64,000 nt of DNA, taken from Armatimonadota bacterium (GTDB lineage Bacteria; Armatimonadota; Fimbriimonadia; Fimbriimonadales; Fimbriimonadaceae). Each line of letters opens with the position of its first letter. Position 1 is the stretch's first letter. The DNA lies in contig JAEURN010000004.1 of assembly GCA_016789105.1 (NCBI GenBank), positions 454,343 through 518,342 of the forward strand. Reading direction: 5' to 3'. A program made the position numbers and the translations under genes. Shown here piece by piece: positions 31,265-39,330 of this stretch. The notes under the pieces were generated by a model. That model ran no database searches. It was not told where the DNA came from and saw only the letters and a list, made by a program, of their open reading frames with translations.

Positions 31265-33961
31265 ATGAGCGACAAGCGAGTTTATCTGTTCCGAGAAGGG
31301 AACCAATCGATGCGCGACCTGCTTGGCGGCAAAGGCGCCAACCTCGCCGAAATGACCAATATCGGCCTACCGGTCCCCCCGGGATTCACCATCACCACCG
31401 AGGTTTGCGGCGAATATTACGCCAACGGTCGCCAGTTGCCCGCCGCCCTCAAAGGCGAATTGGAAAGCGCGGTTAGGGATGTCGAATCCCAAATGGGTCG
31501 GACTTTCGGCGGATCCAGCAAGCCGTTGCTGGTTTCTGTCCGTTCTGGCTCCAAATTCTCCATGCCGGGGATGATGGACACGGTTTTGAATCTGGGTTTG
31601 AATGAGACGACCGTCCAGGCGATGATCGCGGAAACCGGCAACCCCCGCTTTGTCTACGACAGTTATCGCCGGCTCATCATGATGCTCAGCGACGTCGCGT
31701 TCGGGCTGAGCAAACACCACTTTGATAACGAGATTTTTTCGGCATACAAGAAAAAGGTGGGGGCTAAGGGCGACCTCGACTTGACGGCGGACCAACTGAA
31801 AGAGGTTTGCGATGAATTTTTGGCCTATGTCAAGGCCGAAACGGGCAAAGAGTTCCCGAGCGACCCGTGGGATCAGCTCATGGCCGGGATCGAGGCAGTT
31901 TTTGCAAGCTGGAACAACGACCGGGCCATTGTTTACCGCCGGACAGAAAAGATCCCCGACGAGATTGGCACCGCCGTCAACATCCAATCGATGGTTTATG
32001 GCAATGCCGGCGAGGATTGCGGGACGGGGGTTGCCTTCACCCGCGACCCGAGCACGGGCGAAAACGAGCTATTCGGCGAATATTTGATGAATGCTCAAGG
32101 CGAAGACGTCGTGGCCGGCGTCCGCACCCCGGTGCCCATCAGCGAGCTGGAAAGGCAAAACCCGGAAGTGTTCAAGCACTTCACCGACACCTGCGCGATC
32201 TTGGAAAAGCACTACAAGGACATGCAGGATCTGGAATTCACCATCGAGCATGGCAAGTTGTTCATGCTCCAGTGCCGCAATGGGAAGCGAACCGGCCCGG
32301 CGGCCGTCCGGATTGCGGTTGAAATGGTTCACGAAGGGCTGATCACCCGCGAAGAGGCGATCCAGCGGGTCACCGGTTCCCACTTGGACCAGTTGCTCCA
32401 CCCGCGAATCGATCCTTCGGCCCTGGAAAATGCGACCGAATTGGCAAAAGGGCTGCCGGCTTCGCCGGGGGCTGCCGTCGGCAAAGTGGTTTTCACCGCC
32501 GATAAGGCCGCCGAACTTGGGGTTCACGGCGGGGCTGGTCAAAAAGTGCTGCTCGTCCGCGAAGAAACCAACCCCGACGACGTCCACGGCATGCTGGCGT
32601 CACAAGGCGTTTTGACCGCGCGCGGCGGAAAAACCAGCCACGCCGCCGTTGTGGCCCGTGGGTTCGGGATTCCTTGTGTTGCCGGGGCCGAGGAGTTGCA
32701 CATCGACGAGAAGGCGCATTTTTTCTCCGTTGGCGGCCACACGGTCAAGGAGGGAGAGACGGTCACGATGGATGGGTCGAGCGGAAAGGTCTATCTGGGC
32801 GAGCTCCCGCTCATCGCCCCCGAAGTCAGCGGGTCATTTGGAGAGCTGATGGCCTGGGCGGACGAATTCCGCACCCTCAAGGTGCGAACCAACGCCGACA
32901 ACCCGCGCGACGCCCAACAAGCGATCGAATTCGGGGCCGAAGGGATCGGGTTGTGCCGGACCGAACACATGTTCTTTGAAGCCGACCGGCTCCCCTTGGT
33001 CCAGGAGCTCATCCTGACCAAGGATCCAGCCATCCGGCAAGACATGTTGGACAAATTGCAAGTGGTTCAGCAGGGCGACTTTGAGGGGATTTTTGAAGCG
33101 ATGGACGGCAAGCCGGTGACCATCCGCTTGATCGACCCGCCCTTGCACGAATTCCTCCCGAGCAAGGATCAGCTGATCCACGAAGTCTGCGACCTCGGCT
33201 ACCGATCGATGACCAATTCCGAGCTCAAGCTGAAGTTGGAAGAAAAGCAGAAGCTGCTTCACGAAGTGGAGGCGATGAGCGAGGCCAACCCAATGATGGG
33301 TCTGCGCGGTGTGCGACTGTCCATCATCCTCCCCGGGATGGTGGTGATGCAAACGCGGGCGATTTTGCAAGCGGCGGCAACGGTTGCCAAACGAGGTGTG
33401 AAAGTGTTCCCAGAGATCATGATCCCGCTTGTTTCCACCGTCAACGAATTGCGAGTTGTGCAAGGGCTCTTGGAGACCGAGGCGAAGAAGATCGTGGCCG
33501 AGCAAGGGGTCGACATCCCATACATGTTCGGCACGATGATCGAAATCCCACGGGCCGCTCTGACCAGCGGCGAGATCGCCGAATACGCCCAGTTTTTCAG
33601 CTTTGGCACCAACGACCTGACGCAAATGACTTTTGGCTACAGCCGGGACGATGCGGAAGGAAAGTTTTTGCAACGGTATGTTGAGCAAAAGATCTTGCCG
33701 ACCAATCCGTTTGAGTCGATTGACCAGACCGGGGTTGGCCGCCTGATGAAGCTCTCTGTGGAAGAGGGCCGCGGAGTCCGGCCCGGCTTGAAGTGCGGGA
33801 TTTGCGGCGAGCACGGGGGAGACCCGGAATCGGTTCATTTCTGCCACGCCATCGGCCTGGATTACGTGAGTTGCTCCCCATTCCGCGTGCCGATCGCGCG
33901 CTTGGCCGCCGCCCAGGCCGCGGTGAAAGATCGCGTCAAGGTCGGCACGGCTGATAAGTGA
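31265..33961 (+). CDS. ppdK: Pyruvate, phosphate dikinase
   Basis: The ATG at 31265 gives 898 residues that open MSDKRVYLFREGNQSMRDLL with GGKGANLAEM, the classic PPDK start. The enzyme interconverts pyruvate, ATP and Pi with PEP, AMP and PPi. The ATP-grasp N-terminal domain, the swivelling phosphohistidine domain with H459 (RGGKTSHAAVVARGFGIPC), and the PEP/pyruvate barrel with catalytic C847 (LKCGICGEHGGDP) are all intact. Length matches the family. It stands alone; with the E1 genes it suggests an active pyruvate/PEP node. A strong hairpin follows the stop. Confidence 0.97.
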   Translation: MSDKRVYLFREGNQSMRDLLGGKGANLAEMTNIGLPVPPGFTITTEVCGEYYANGRQLPAALKGELESAVRDVESQMGRTFGGSSKPLLVSVRSGSKFSMPGMMDTVLNLGLNETTVQAMIAETGNPRFVYDSYRRLIMMLSDVAFGLSKHHFDNEIFSAYKKKVGAKGDLDLTADQLKEVCDEFLAYVKAETGKEFPSDPWDQLMAGIEAVFASWNNDRAIVYRRTEKIPDEIGTAVNIQSMVYGNAGEDCGTGVAFTRDPSTGENELFGEYLMNAQGEDVVAGVRTPVPISELERQNPEVFKHFTDTCAILEKHYKDMQDLEFTIEHGKLFMLQCRNGKRTGPAAVRIAVEMVHEGLITREEAIQRVTGSHLDQLLHPRIDPSALENATELAKGLPASPGAAVGKVVFTADKAAELGVHGGAGQKVLLVREETNPDDVHGMLASQGVLTARGGKTSHAAVVARGFGIPCVAGAEELHIDEKAHFFSVGGHTVKEGETVTMDGSSGKVYLGELPLIAPEVSGSFGELMAWADEFRTLKVRTNADNPRDAQQAIEFGAEGIGLCRTEHMFFEADRLPLVQELILTKDPAIRQDMLDKLQVVQQGDFEGIFEAMDGKPVTIRLIDPPLHEFLPSKDQLIHEVCDLGYRSMTNSELKLKLEEKQKLLHEVEAMSEANPMMGLRGVRLSIILPGMVVMQTRAILQAAATVAKRGVKVFPEIMIPLVSTVNELRVVQGLLETEAKKIVAEQGVDIPYMFGTMIEIPRAALTSGEIAEYAQFFSFGTNDLTQMTFGYSRDDAEGKFLQRYVEQKILPTNPFESIDQTGVGRLMKLSVEEGRGVRPGLKCGICGEHGGDPESVHFCHAIGLDYVSCSPFRVPIARLAAAQAAVKDRVKVGTADK

Positions 33962-33981
33962 ACCGGGATCAAGAGCAGTAT

Positions 33982-34008
33982 TGGGGGGCGGTTTGGAACC
34001 GCCCCCCA
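33982..34008. terminator. Hairpin terminator between ppdK and the HNH gene
   Basis: GGGGGGCGGTT (33983-33993) pairs with AACCGCCCCCC (33997-34007) around a TGG loop, with a T-A pair at the base. The plus side continues CTTGTTT. It sits between convergent genes and probably serves both. Confidence 0.7.
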
Positions 34009-34035
34009 CTTGTTTCGGCTGGCGCTTGCCGAATG

Positions 34036-34572
34036 TTAGTTGACGGCCTTTTGCCCGAACTCTTTGAAGACGGGAAGATAGAAAGCCCAGTCGTCCCTTT
34101 CGATGGCGGACATGTATTTTTGTAAGCTGAGATAAGGCACGTAGTGCGGCTGTTTAGGGACTTTTTTGAGCTTCATGTTGGCCTGCTGCGGGGTTTTGTC
34201 TCCCTTTTTGAGGTTGCACCGGCGGCAGCAAGCCACCAGGTTGTCCCAGGTGTGGGGCCCACCCACCCACCGGGGGATGACGTGATCCAGGGTGAGGTCG
34301 CGGGTGGAGCCGCAATACTGGCACTCGTATTTGTCGCGGGCGAGGATGCTGTGCCGCGAAAGGCGCAACCGGGGGATGGGTCGGCGGACTTGGTAGCGCA
34401 TGCGGACAACGGACGGCGTCGTGTGTTCGCCGCATGAAGTGAGGTAGGCGGCCCCGGTGTCTTCGATGACTTCGGCCTTGCCCAGGATGATGAGCGTGAC
34501 GGCCCTTCGGAGGTTGCAAACGTTGAGCGGCTCGTAGTTGGCGTTGAGTAGCAAGACTTCGTGTTTCGGCAT
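34036..34572 (-). CDS. HNH endonuclease family protein (McrA-like)
   Basis: A 178-residue protein with an N-terminal VLLLNANYEPLNVCNLRRAV-T-LIILGKAEVIED segment and an HNH nuclease core: C84xxC87 in YECQYCG, H97 in LDHVIPRW, N111 in TWDNLVACC and C116xxC119. The metal, catalytic and zinc positions are all present. Proteins of this size and build are widespread in bacteria, often as single genes; their target is usually unknown. The gene is preceded by a 200-base leader that carries an intrinsic terminator (34607-34641), so its expression is probably controlled by attenuation. Confidence 0.88.
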   Translation of the reverse strand: MPKHEVLLLNANYEPLNVCNLRRAVTLIILGKAEVIEDTGAAYLTSCGEHTTPSVVRMRYQVRRPIPRLRLSRHSILARDKYECQYCGSTRDLTLDHVIPRWVGGPHTWDNLVACCRRCNLKKGDKTPQQANMKLKKVPKQPHYVPYLSLQKYMSAIERDDWAFYLPVFKEFGQKAVN

Positions 34573-34606
34573 GGGTCACATCACCTGGTTGATTGCGCTT
34601 GGCGTA

Positions 34607-34641
34607 CAAAAAAGCCCGCGCCTGTTGGGACAAGCGCGGGC
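34607..34641 (-). terminator. Intrinsic terminator in the leader of the HNH gene
   Basis: GCGCGGGC (34641-34634 read on the plus strand as GCGCGGGC) pairs with GCCCGCGC (34614-34621), an 8-bp all-GC stem with a 12-base loop, followed on the minus strand by TTTTTT. It lies 35 bases before the HNH ATG and so would stop transcripts before that gene. Confidence 0.85.
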
Positions 34642-34775
34642 CGGATGGTCTCCGACGGCCGGGCGTATCAGGGTGTCGAAGCATATGGGTGGGCACCCAC
34701 AGTGGCGTACCAGATAGCTGCCGCAGAGTTGCATGTCTCTGCTTTTCATACGGACGGCGGATAAGATTTGCCGCT
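34642..34775 (-). ncRNA. Candidate structured leader RNA or riboswitch upstream of the HNH gene
   Basis: The 354-base gap between the HNH gene and murA holds, on the minus strand, a compactly paired segment: GCAGAG/CTCTGC hairpin (about 34723-34742), GTGGG/CCCAC (34687-34698 region), GGCCG...CGGCC (34640-34661), then the terminator. Some sequence resembles the cobalamin riboswitch core (GCCACTG, and GTCGGAGACC near the 3' end where the B12 box has AGTCxGGAGACC), but one box base is missing and other conserved blocks are unclear. The layout of structured RNA, terminator and gene start is that of an attenuator. Class not established; HNH-associated RNAs such as HEARO are another comparison. Confidence 0.4.
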
Positions 34776-34853
34776 CGAATTTTTATTGTCTTAACAGACT
34801 TGGCAACGAATCCTCCACTTGACCTGAAAAAAACTGGCGGGCCGGCCTCGTCC

Positions 34854-34861
34854 GGTAGAAT
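34854..34861 (+). promoter_or_regulatory. Possible -10 element (GGTAGAAT) before murA
   Basis: GGTAGAAT lies 66 bases before the chosen murA start and is identical to the octamer before the gene at 3095. TTGACC at 34819 is too far upstream (31 bases) to be a normal -35 box. Confidence 0.35.
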
Positions 34862-34926
34862 GGACAGGTTGAGCCGGTGCGAATCCGGCTGCTTCGGAAA
34901 AGACCATGGATGGTGGAAACGGGGAA

Positions 34927-36216
34927 ATGAACGTATTGCGGATTGTCGGTGGCAGCCCATTGAAGGGCAATGTCGATGTGGCGGGCAGCAAAAATGCCGC
35001 CTTGGCGATTTTGGCCTCGGTGCCGTTGGTCGATGGCCGGGTTGAGCTGACGAATGTGCCAGATATCAGCGACATTCGCATCAAGTTGGCGCTCCTCAAT
35101 CAACTGGGGGTGGAATCGGTCTTCGAAGGTGACCGACTGACCCTCGATACGGCCGGGTTGAAGCAGGCCGAGCTCCCCGAAGAAGAAGTCCGCAAGATCC
35201 GAACTGGCTTTTACATGTTGGGACCGCTGACGATGCGGCTTGGCAAAGTGCAACTCCCCATGCCGGGTGGTTGCAAAATCGGGGCCCGCCCCGTCGATTT
35301 CCATCTCAAGGGCCTGCGGGCGCTGGGCGTCCAAATCGAAACGGTGGCTGGCACTTATGTCTCCGAAGTCGAAGGTGTAGATGGGTGCGAAATCTACCTG
35401 GACGCCCCAAGCGCCGGGGCCACCCAACACCTGTTGGCAACGGCGACCTTGGTGCCAGGGAACACCGTGATCCAAAACGCTTCCGTGGAACCCGAAGTGG
35501 TGAGTTTGGCCACATTCCTCACCGCCGCCGGGGCAAAGATCGAGGGAGCAGGGACGAGCACGATCACTATCGCAGGTGTCGATCGGCTTGAAAGTTGCCG
35601 GTTCCGCATTCCGGCCGACCGCATGCAAGCCGGCACCTATCTGCTGGCGGGGGCCATCACTGGCGGGGACGTGACCTGCCGGGGGATTTTGCCCGAAGAG
35701 CAGACGGCTTTGGTGAACAAGCTGCGCGAAGCTGGTTTCAATTCAGAAGAAGGGAACGACTGGGTGCGGGTTTGGGCCGAAGGCCGGGGCCGGGGGATCC
35801 GGGTGAAGACCATGCCCTACCCGGGCTTCCCAACCGATATCCAGCAGCCGATGTCCGCCCTCTTGTGCCTTTGCGATGGGCCGAGTTCGATCGAAGAGAC
35901 CATTTATGAAAGCCGAATCGGGCACGTCGACGAACTCCGGCGGATGGGGGCGAACATCCGGGTTGAGGGCCGTTCGACCTTGATTGACGGGGTTGAGAAT
36001 TTGACGGGGGCGACCGTCGTTGCGAGCGACCTGCGGGCGGGTGCCGCCCTTTGCCTGGCGGCCTTTGCTGCCCAAGGCGAGACCGTCATCAAAAATGTCC
36101 ACTATATCGACCGCGGCTACCAGAACCTCGAACGAAACTTCGCGCAACTGGGCGGCCAGATCGAACGTTTAGCAGAAGGGGAATGGCTGAAGGCGACTGG
36201 CTCGGTCAGTTCATAA
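34927..36216 (+). CDS. murA: UDP-N-acetylglucosamine 1-carboxyvinyltransferase
   Basis: The ATG at 34927 gives 429 residues; an ATG seven codons earlier is possible. MurA adds enolpyruvate from PEP to UDP-GlcNAc, the first committed step of peptidoglycan synthesis. The start LRIVGGSPLKGNVDVAGSKNAAL has the catalytic Lys-Asn pair, and PGGCKIGARPVDFH holds C116, the fosfomycin-reactive cysteine; organisms with Asp there are resistant, so this enzyme should be sensitive in principle. GFPTDIQQPMSALLCL carries the conserved Asp. It starts a run of envelope genes with mreB 19 bases downstream. Confidence 0.96.
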   Translation: MNVLRIVGGSPLKGNVDVAGSKNAALAILASVPLVDGRVELTNVPDISDIRIKLALLNQLGVESVFEGDRLTLDTAGLKQAELPEEEVRKIRTGFYMLGPLTMRLGKVQLPMPGGCKIGARPVDFHLKGLRALGVQIETVAGTYVSEVEGVDGCEIYLDAPSAGATQHLLATATLVPGNTVIQNASVEPEVVSLATFLTAAGAKIEGAGTSTITIAGVDRLESCRFRIPADRMQAGTYLLAGAITGGDVTCRGILPEEQTALVNKLREAGFNSEEGNDWVRVWAEGRGRGIRVKTMPYPGFPTDIQQPMSALLCLCDGPSSIEETIYESRIGHVDELRRMGANIRVEGRSTLIDGVENLTGATVVASDLRAGAALCLAAFAAQGETVIKNVHYIDRGYQNLERNFAQLGGQIERLAEGEWLKATGSVSS

Positions 36217-36235
36217 TGATCCAGGCAGAACCATC

Positions 36236-37249
36236 TTGAGACTCGTCCCACAAATCGGAATCGACCTCGGCACGGCCAATCTTTTGGTATTCCGGCGCGG
36301 AAAGGGCATCGTGTTGAACGAACCGACGGTTGTCGCCATCAACAGCAAGACCAAAAGGGTCTTGGCCGTCGGCAACGACGCCCGCGAGATGCTGGGCCGG
36401 ACCCCCGGCAACATCACCGCCATCCGGCCGATGAGGGACGGTGTCATCGCGGAATACACCGTCACCGAAAAGATGTTGGAATACATCCGCAAAAAGACGG
36501 TTCCCGGCCCGGGGTTCGTCAAGCCGGTGGCCCTAATCTGCGTCCCCAGCGGCGTGACCAATGTAGAACGCCGGGCCGTGCTCAAGGCCGCCCAGGCCGC
36601 TGGGTTTTCCCGGGCCAGCACCATCGAAGAACCGATGGCGGCCGCGATCGGCGCCGGGCTCCCAATCGCCCAACCCGGCGGCAACATGGTGGTAGACATC
36701 GGAGGAGGGACAACCGATATTGCCGTCATCAGCCTGGGGGGGATCGTCCGGTCGGCCAGCCTCCGGGTCGGCGGCAACAAGATGGACGAGGCGATCATCC
36801 GCCACATCCGCAATGTCTACAACCTGGGCATCGGCGAACCCACGGCCGAGGAACTCAAAATCAGGATCGGCAGCGCGTTCCCCATGGATCCCGAACTCCA
36901 AATGGAAGTCCGCGGCCGGGACATGGTAGCCGGGCTCCCCAAGACTGTCGAAGTCAGCAGCGTTGAAATCCGGGAGGCGCTGAGCGAACCCGTGCGCGCG
37001 ATCGCAGAAAAGCTTTGCCAAGTCCTGGAAGAAACCCCGCCGGAACTTTCGAGCGACGTCATCGAGCGCGGCATCGTCCTCACCGGAGGCGGCGCGTTGT
37101 TACGCGGCCTGAGCACGCTCTTGGAAAAAATGACCCAGATCCCCGTCCGTGTGGCGGACAACGCTTTGGATTGCGTGGCCATTGGCACCGGCCGCGCGCT
37201 TGAACACATGGACGACATCGAACGGTCGGGGGCAGTCACACGGATATGA
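36236..37249 (+). CDS. mreB: Rod-shape-determining protein MreB
   Basis: The TTG at 36236 is the only start that preserves the family N-terminus (QIGIDLGTANLLVF); an ATG at 36217 reads into a stop. The 337-residue actin-like ATPase has phosphate-1 (GIDLGTANLL), GVTNVERRAV, phosphate-2 (VVDIGGGTTDIAVISLGG) and the adenosine loop (GIVLTGGGALLRGL). It polymerises under the membrane and guides lateral wall synthesis. MreC/MreD do not follow; instead a small secreted protein overlaps by ATGA and a two-component system comes next. Confidence 0.95.
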   Translation: MRLVPQIGIDLGTANLLVFRRGKGIVLNEPTVVAINSKTKRVLAVGNDAREMLGRTPGNITAIRPMRDGVIAEYTVTEKMLEYIRKKTVPGPGFVKPVALICVPSGVTNVERRAVLKAAQAAGFSRASTIEEPMAAAIGAGLPIAQPGGNMVVDIGGGTTDIAVISLGGIVRSASLRVGGNKMDEAIIRHIRNVYNLGIGEPTAEELKIRIGSAFPMDPELQMEVRGRDMVAGLPKTVEVSSVEIREALSEPVRAIAEKLCQVLEETPPELSSDVIERGIVLTGGGALLRGLSTLLEKMTQIPVRVADNALDCVAIGTGRALEHMDDIERSGAVTRI

Positions 37250-37791
37250 GCCGGGCTGTAGCAGCCATTGGGCTCGCAATCCTGCTCGGTTGCCCGGTTT
37301 GCGCCCAACAAGGGCAAAAGCCGGCTCCCAAAGCCGTTCCGCCACGGCCCCAATCCGCCCAACCGCAGACGGCTTTGCGCTCAGATTTTGCGCTGGTTTT
37401 GAACGGGCTCGATTCGGCCGCCAGCAAGAAACTGGGAGTCCGGGCGACCCCCTATCAAGGCGGGGAGGGCAAGGTCACTCGGGATGAGGTGGTCGCCGAA
37501 CTGGCCAAGCTATTTGCCAAGTACAAGCCAAAATTCCGGGTGACACCCCGGCCCGGCGACGTCTACCCAGATGTTGTGGACAAGTTCAACGCGGATCCCA
37601 AGACACGGGAGACCCTGAAAATGTTTTCCAAGTGGCTGGTTGTGAGCCCGGTTGGGCCGCTTGTGGCCGGAAACAGCCCCGAAATCGGGGAAGAAGAGCT
37701 TGGCGACGCCCTTGGCTACTTCTTCACCCGGGTGATGATCTACTCTCACCAGCCAGATCCGGCTTGGACACCTTCTTTGCAAGGCGGTTGA
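37246..37791 (+). CDS. Secreted protein of unknown function, coupled to mreB
   Basis: A 181-residue protein whose ATG overlaps the mreB stop. It has a signal peptide (AIGLAILLGCPVCAQQ), a Pro/Gln/Ala linker, and a predicted helical domain with KVTRDEVVAELAKLFAKYKP and RPGDVYPDVVDKFNAD; the latter region reads somewhat like an S-layer-homology (SLH) fragment. No firm family. Coupling to mreB hints at an envelope role. Confidence 0.7.
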   Translation: MSRAVAAIGLAILLGCPVCAQQGQKPAPKAVPPRPQSAQPQTALRSDFALVLNGLDSAASKKLGVRATPYQGGEGKVTRDEVVAELAKLFAKYKPKFRVTPRPGDVYPDVVDKFNADPKTRETLKMFSKWLVVSPVGPLVAGNSPEIGEEELGDALGYFFTRVMIYSHQPDPAWTPSLQGG

Positions 37792-37833
37792 ATCGGCTGG
37801 CGAAGTGGCTGCGATCCGCCGAAAATCTAGTCG

Positions 37834-39330
37834 GTGGCGGCGCAACCTCGTTGGTCTCAGGCCGACCTGTGGGATCTTTTCGACCTCGGGCCGGTTTCAG
37901 AGACGGATATCGGAAAATACCTGGCAGTGACTTTAGCCAAATGCGTCAGCTGGTTTCGTGCCAGTGGCGGGTCGATTTTCTTGGATGACGGCAATGGTTG
38001 CTTCCGGTTGATGGCCAAGTCGGGGGATCTGAGCCGGCTCCCGGTCGGCGCGGTCATCGAACCCGGAGTTGGGATTGCGGGAATTGTTGCTTCCAGCCGC
38101 GTCGCCCGTTTGATCGACGACCCGCAGATTTACCCCGATTTGGCCGGGGTTGCCGGAGATTCGCGGGTTGCCAGTTCGATGGTCATCCCGCTCGCGGATA
38201 CCGGACGCCGGGTCATTGGGGTGTTAAATATCAGCCGGCAATCCGGTGAGCAACCGTTCCGGGATCAGGATCTGGATCAGGCGGTCGCTTTGGCGGCCCA
38301 TGTGGCGCTCGCCGTCGGCAATGCCGCCTCTGTGGCCTCATTACGGGATAGCCGGGACGCCATTGTGCGGGCCAACGAGCAGTTGGTCGCCGTTTTGGAT
38401 TCCGTCGGTTCAGCGGTTTGGGTTTTGGCACCGGATGGGAGCGTGGTCAACCAGAACTTGCAAGCCCTAACGTGCATGTCTGACCCGACCGATTTGGTAG
38501 CGAGCTCTTTGGCCCGCTTTGCCGCCGAGGCATTTGCAGGGCCGGCTCCCGAACCGGTGAGGTTGTTCGATCCGCAATCGGGCCGCGCCTGGCTTGTCCG
38601 GACCGCGGCGCTGGAAAGCGGTGGGGCCGTGGTCTCATCCCAAGAAGTGACCGCCCACGAAAGCCAACAGCGTGAGCTTGCGCGCGTCAAGCGCCTCGCG
38701 GAGATCGGCCAAATGACGGCGGCCATCGCTCACGAGATTCGTAACCCGTTGACCGGGATCCGCAGTGCGGCCCAAATGATCCGGCAGCACCCTGAAATGG
38801 TGCCGGACTTCATCCCGTTAATCGAGGAGGAATCGTTGAGGTTGAACGACCTTTGCGACGAATTCCTGGAATTTGCCCGGCCTCTTCAGCTGAATTTGGC
38901 CCCTCACCGGGTTGGCGAGTTGGCGGGCCAAATCGTCAACGTGCTTGCCCCCCTTGCCGGAGAAACCGGGGTTTCGTTGGAATTTGTGCAGATCGGCCCG
39001 GATTTGCCGATATCAATCGATGTCCGGCGGATCGGGCAGGTTGTCCACAACCTTGTTCGGAACGCCATCGAGGTGACTCCTGCCGGCGGCAAAGTCCTCA
39101 TTAAGGCCGAACCGGGTGTCCTTTTGGTACGGGATTGGGGTCCAGGGATGGAACAAGACGTGATAGAGAAGCTGTTTTCGCCGTTCTTCACAACCAAGCC
39201 GAATGGAACGGGGCTGGGGTTGTGTAATTGCAAGAAAATAGTGGACGCCCATGGAGGGGAATTGGGTGTTGAATCGGCACTCGGCGAGGGCACGACATTG
39301 ACCGTCCAACTAAACCGAGAGACAGTATGA
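37834..39330 (+). CDS. GAF-domain sensor histidine kinase
   Basis: A GTG start gives 498 residues with no membrane segment. Residues about 24-165 are a GAF domain (VSWFRASGGSIFLDDGNGCF, GIAGIVASSRVARLIDD, SSMVIPLADTGRRVIGVLNI), about 180-275 a PAS-like domain, then HisKA with H300 (MTAAIAHEIRNPLTGIR) and HATPase with N box NLVRNAIEVTPAG, G1 WGPGM and G2 GTGLGLCNCKKI. It is a soluble NtrB-like kinase that presumably phosphorylates the regulator encoded next (ATGA overlap). The GAF ligand is unknown. Confidence 0.93.
   Translation: MAAQPRWSQADLWDLFDLGPVSETDIGKYLAVTLAKCVSWFRASGGSIFLDDGNGCFRLMAKSGDLSRLPVGAVIEPGVGIAGIVASSRVARLIDDPQIYPDLAGVAGDSRVASSMVIPLADTGRRVIGVLNISRQSGEQPFRDQDLDQAVALAAHVALAVGNAASVASLRDSRDAIVRANEQLVAVLDSVGSAVWVLAPDGSVVNQNLQALTCMSDPTDLVASSLARFAAEAFAGPAPEPVRLFDPQSGRAWLVRTAALESGGAVVSSQEVTAHESQQRELARVKRLAEIGQMTAAIAHEIRNPLTGIRSAAQMIRQHPEMVPDFIPLIEEESLRLNDLCDEFLEFARPLQLNLAPHRVGELAGQIVNVLAPLAGETGVSLEFVQIGPDLPISIDVRRIGQVVHNLVRNAIEVTPAGGKVLIKAEPGVLLVRDWGPGMEQDVIEKLFSPFFTTKPNGTGLGLCNCKKIVDAHGGELGVESALGEGTTLTVQLNRETV

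Noticed and set aside
34561..34764. A 67-residue plus-strand frame across the HNH leader
   Set aside because: It runs through the terminator and hairpins on the other strand, has no ribosome site and no protein-like pattern.
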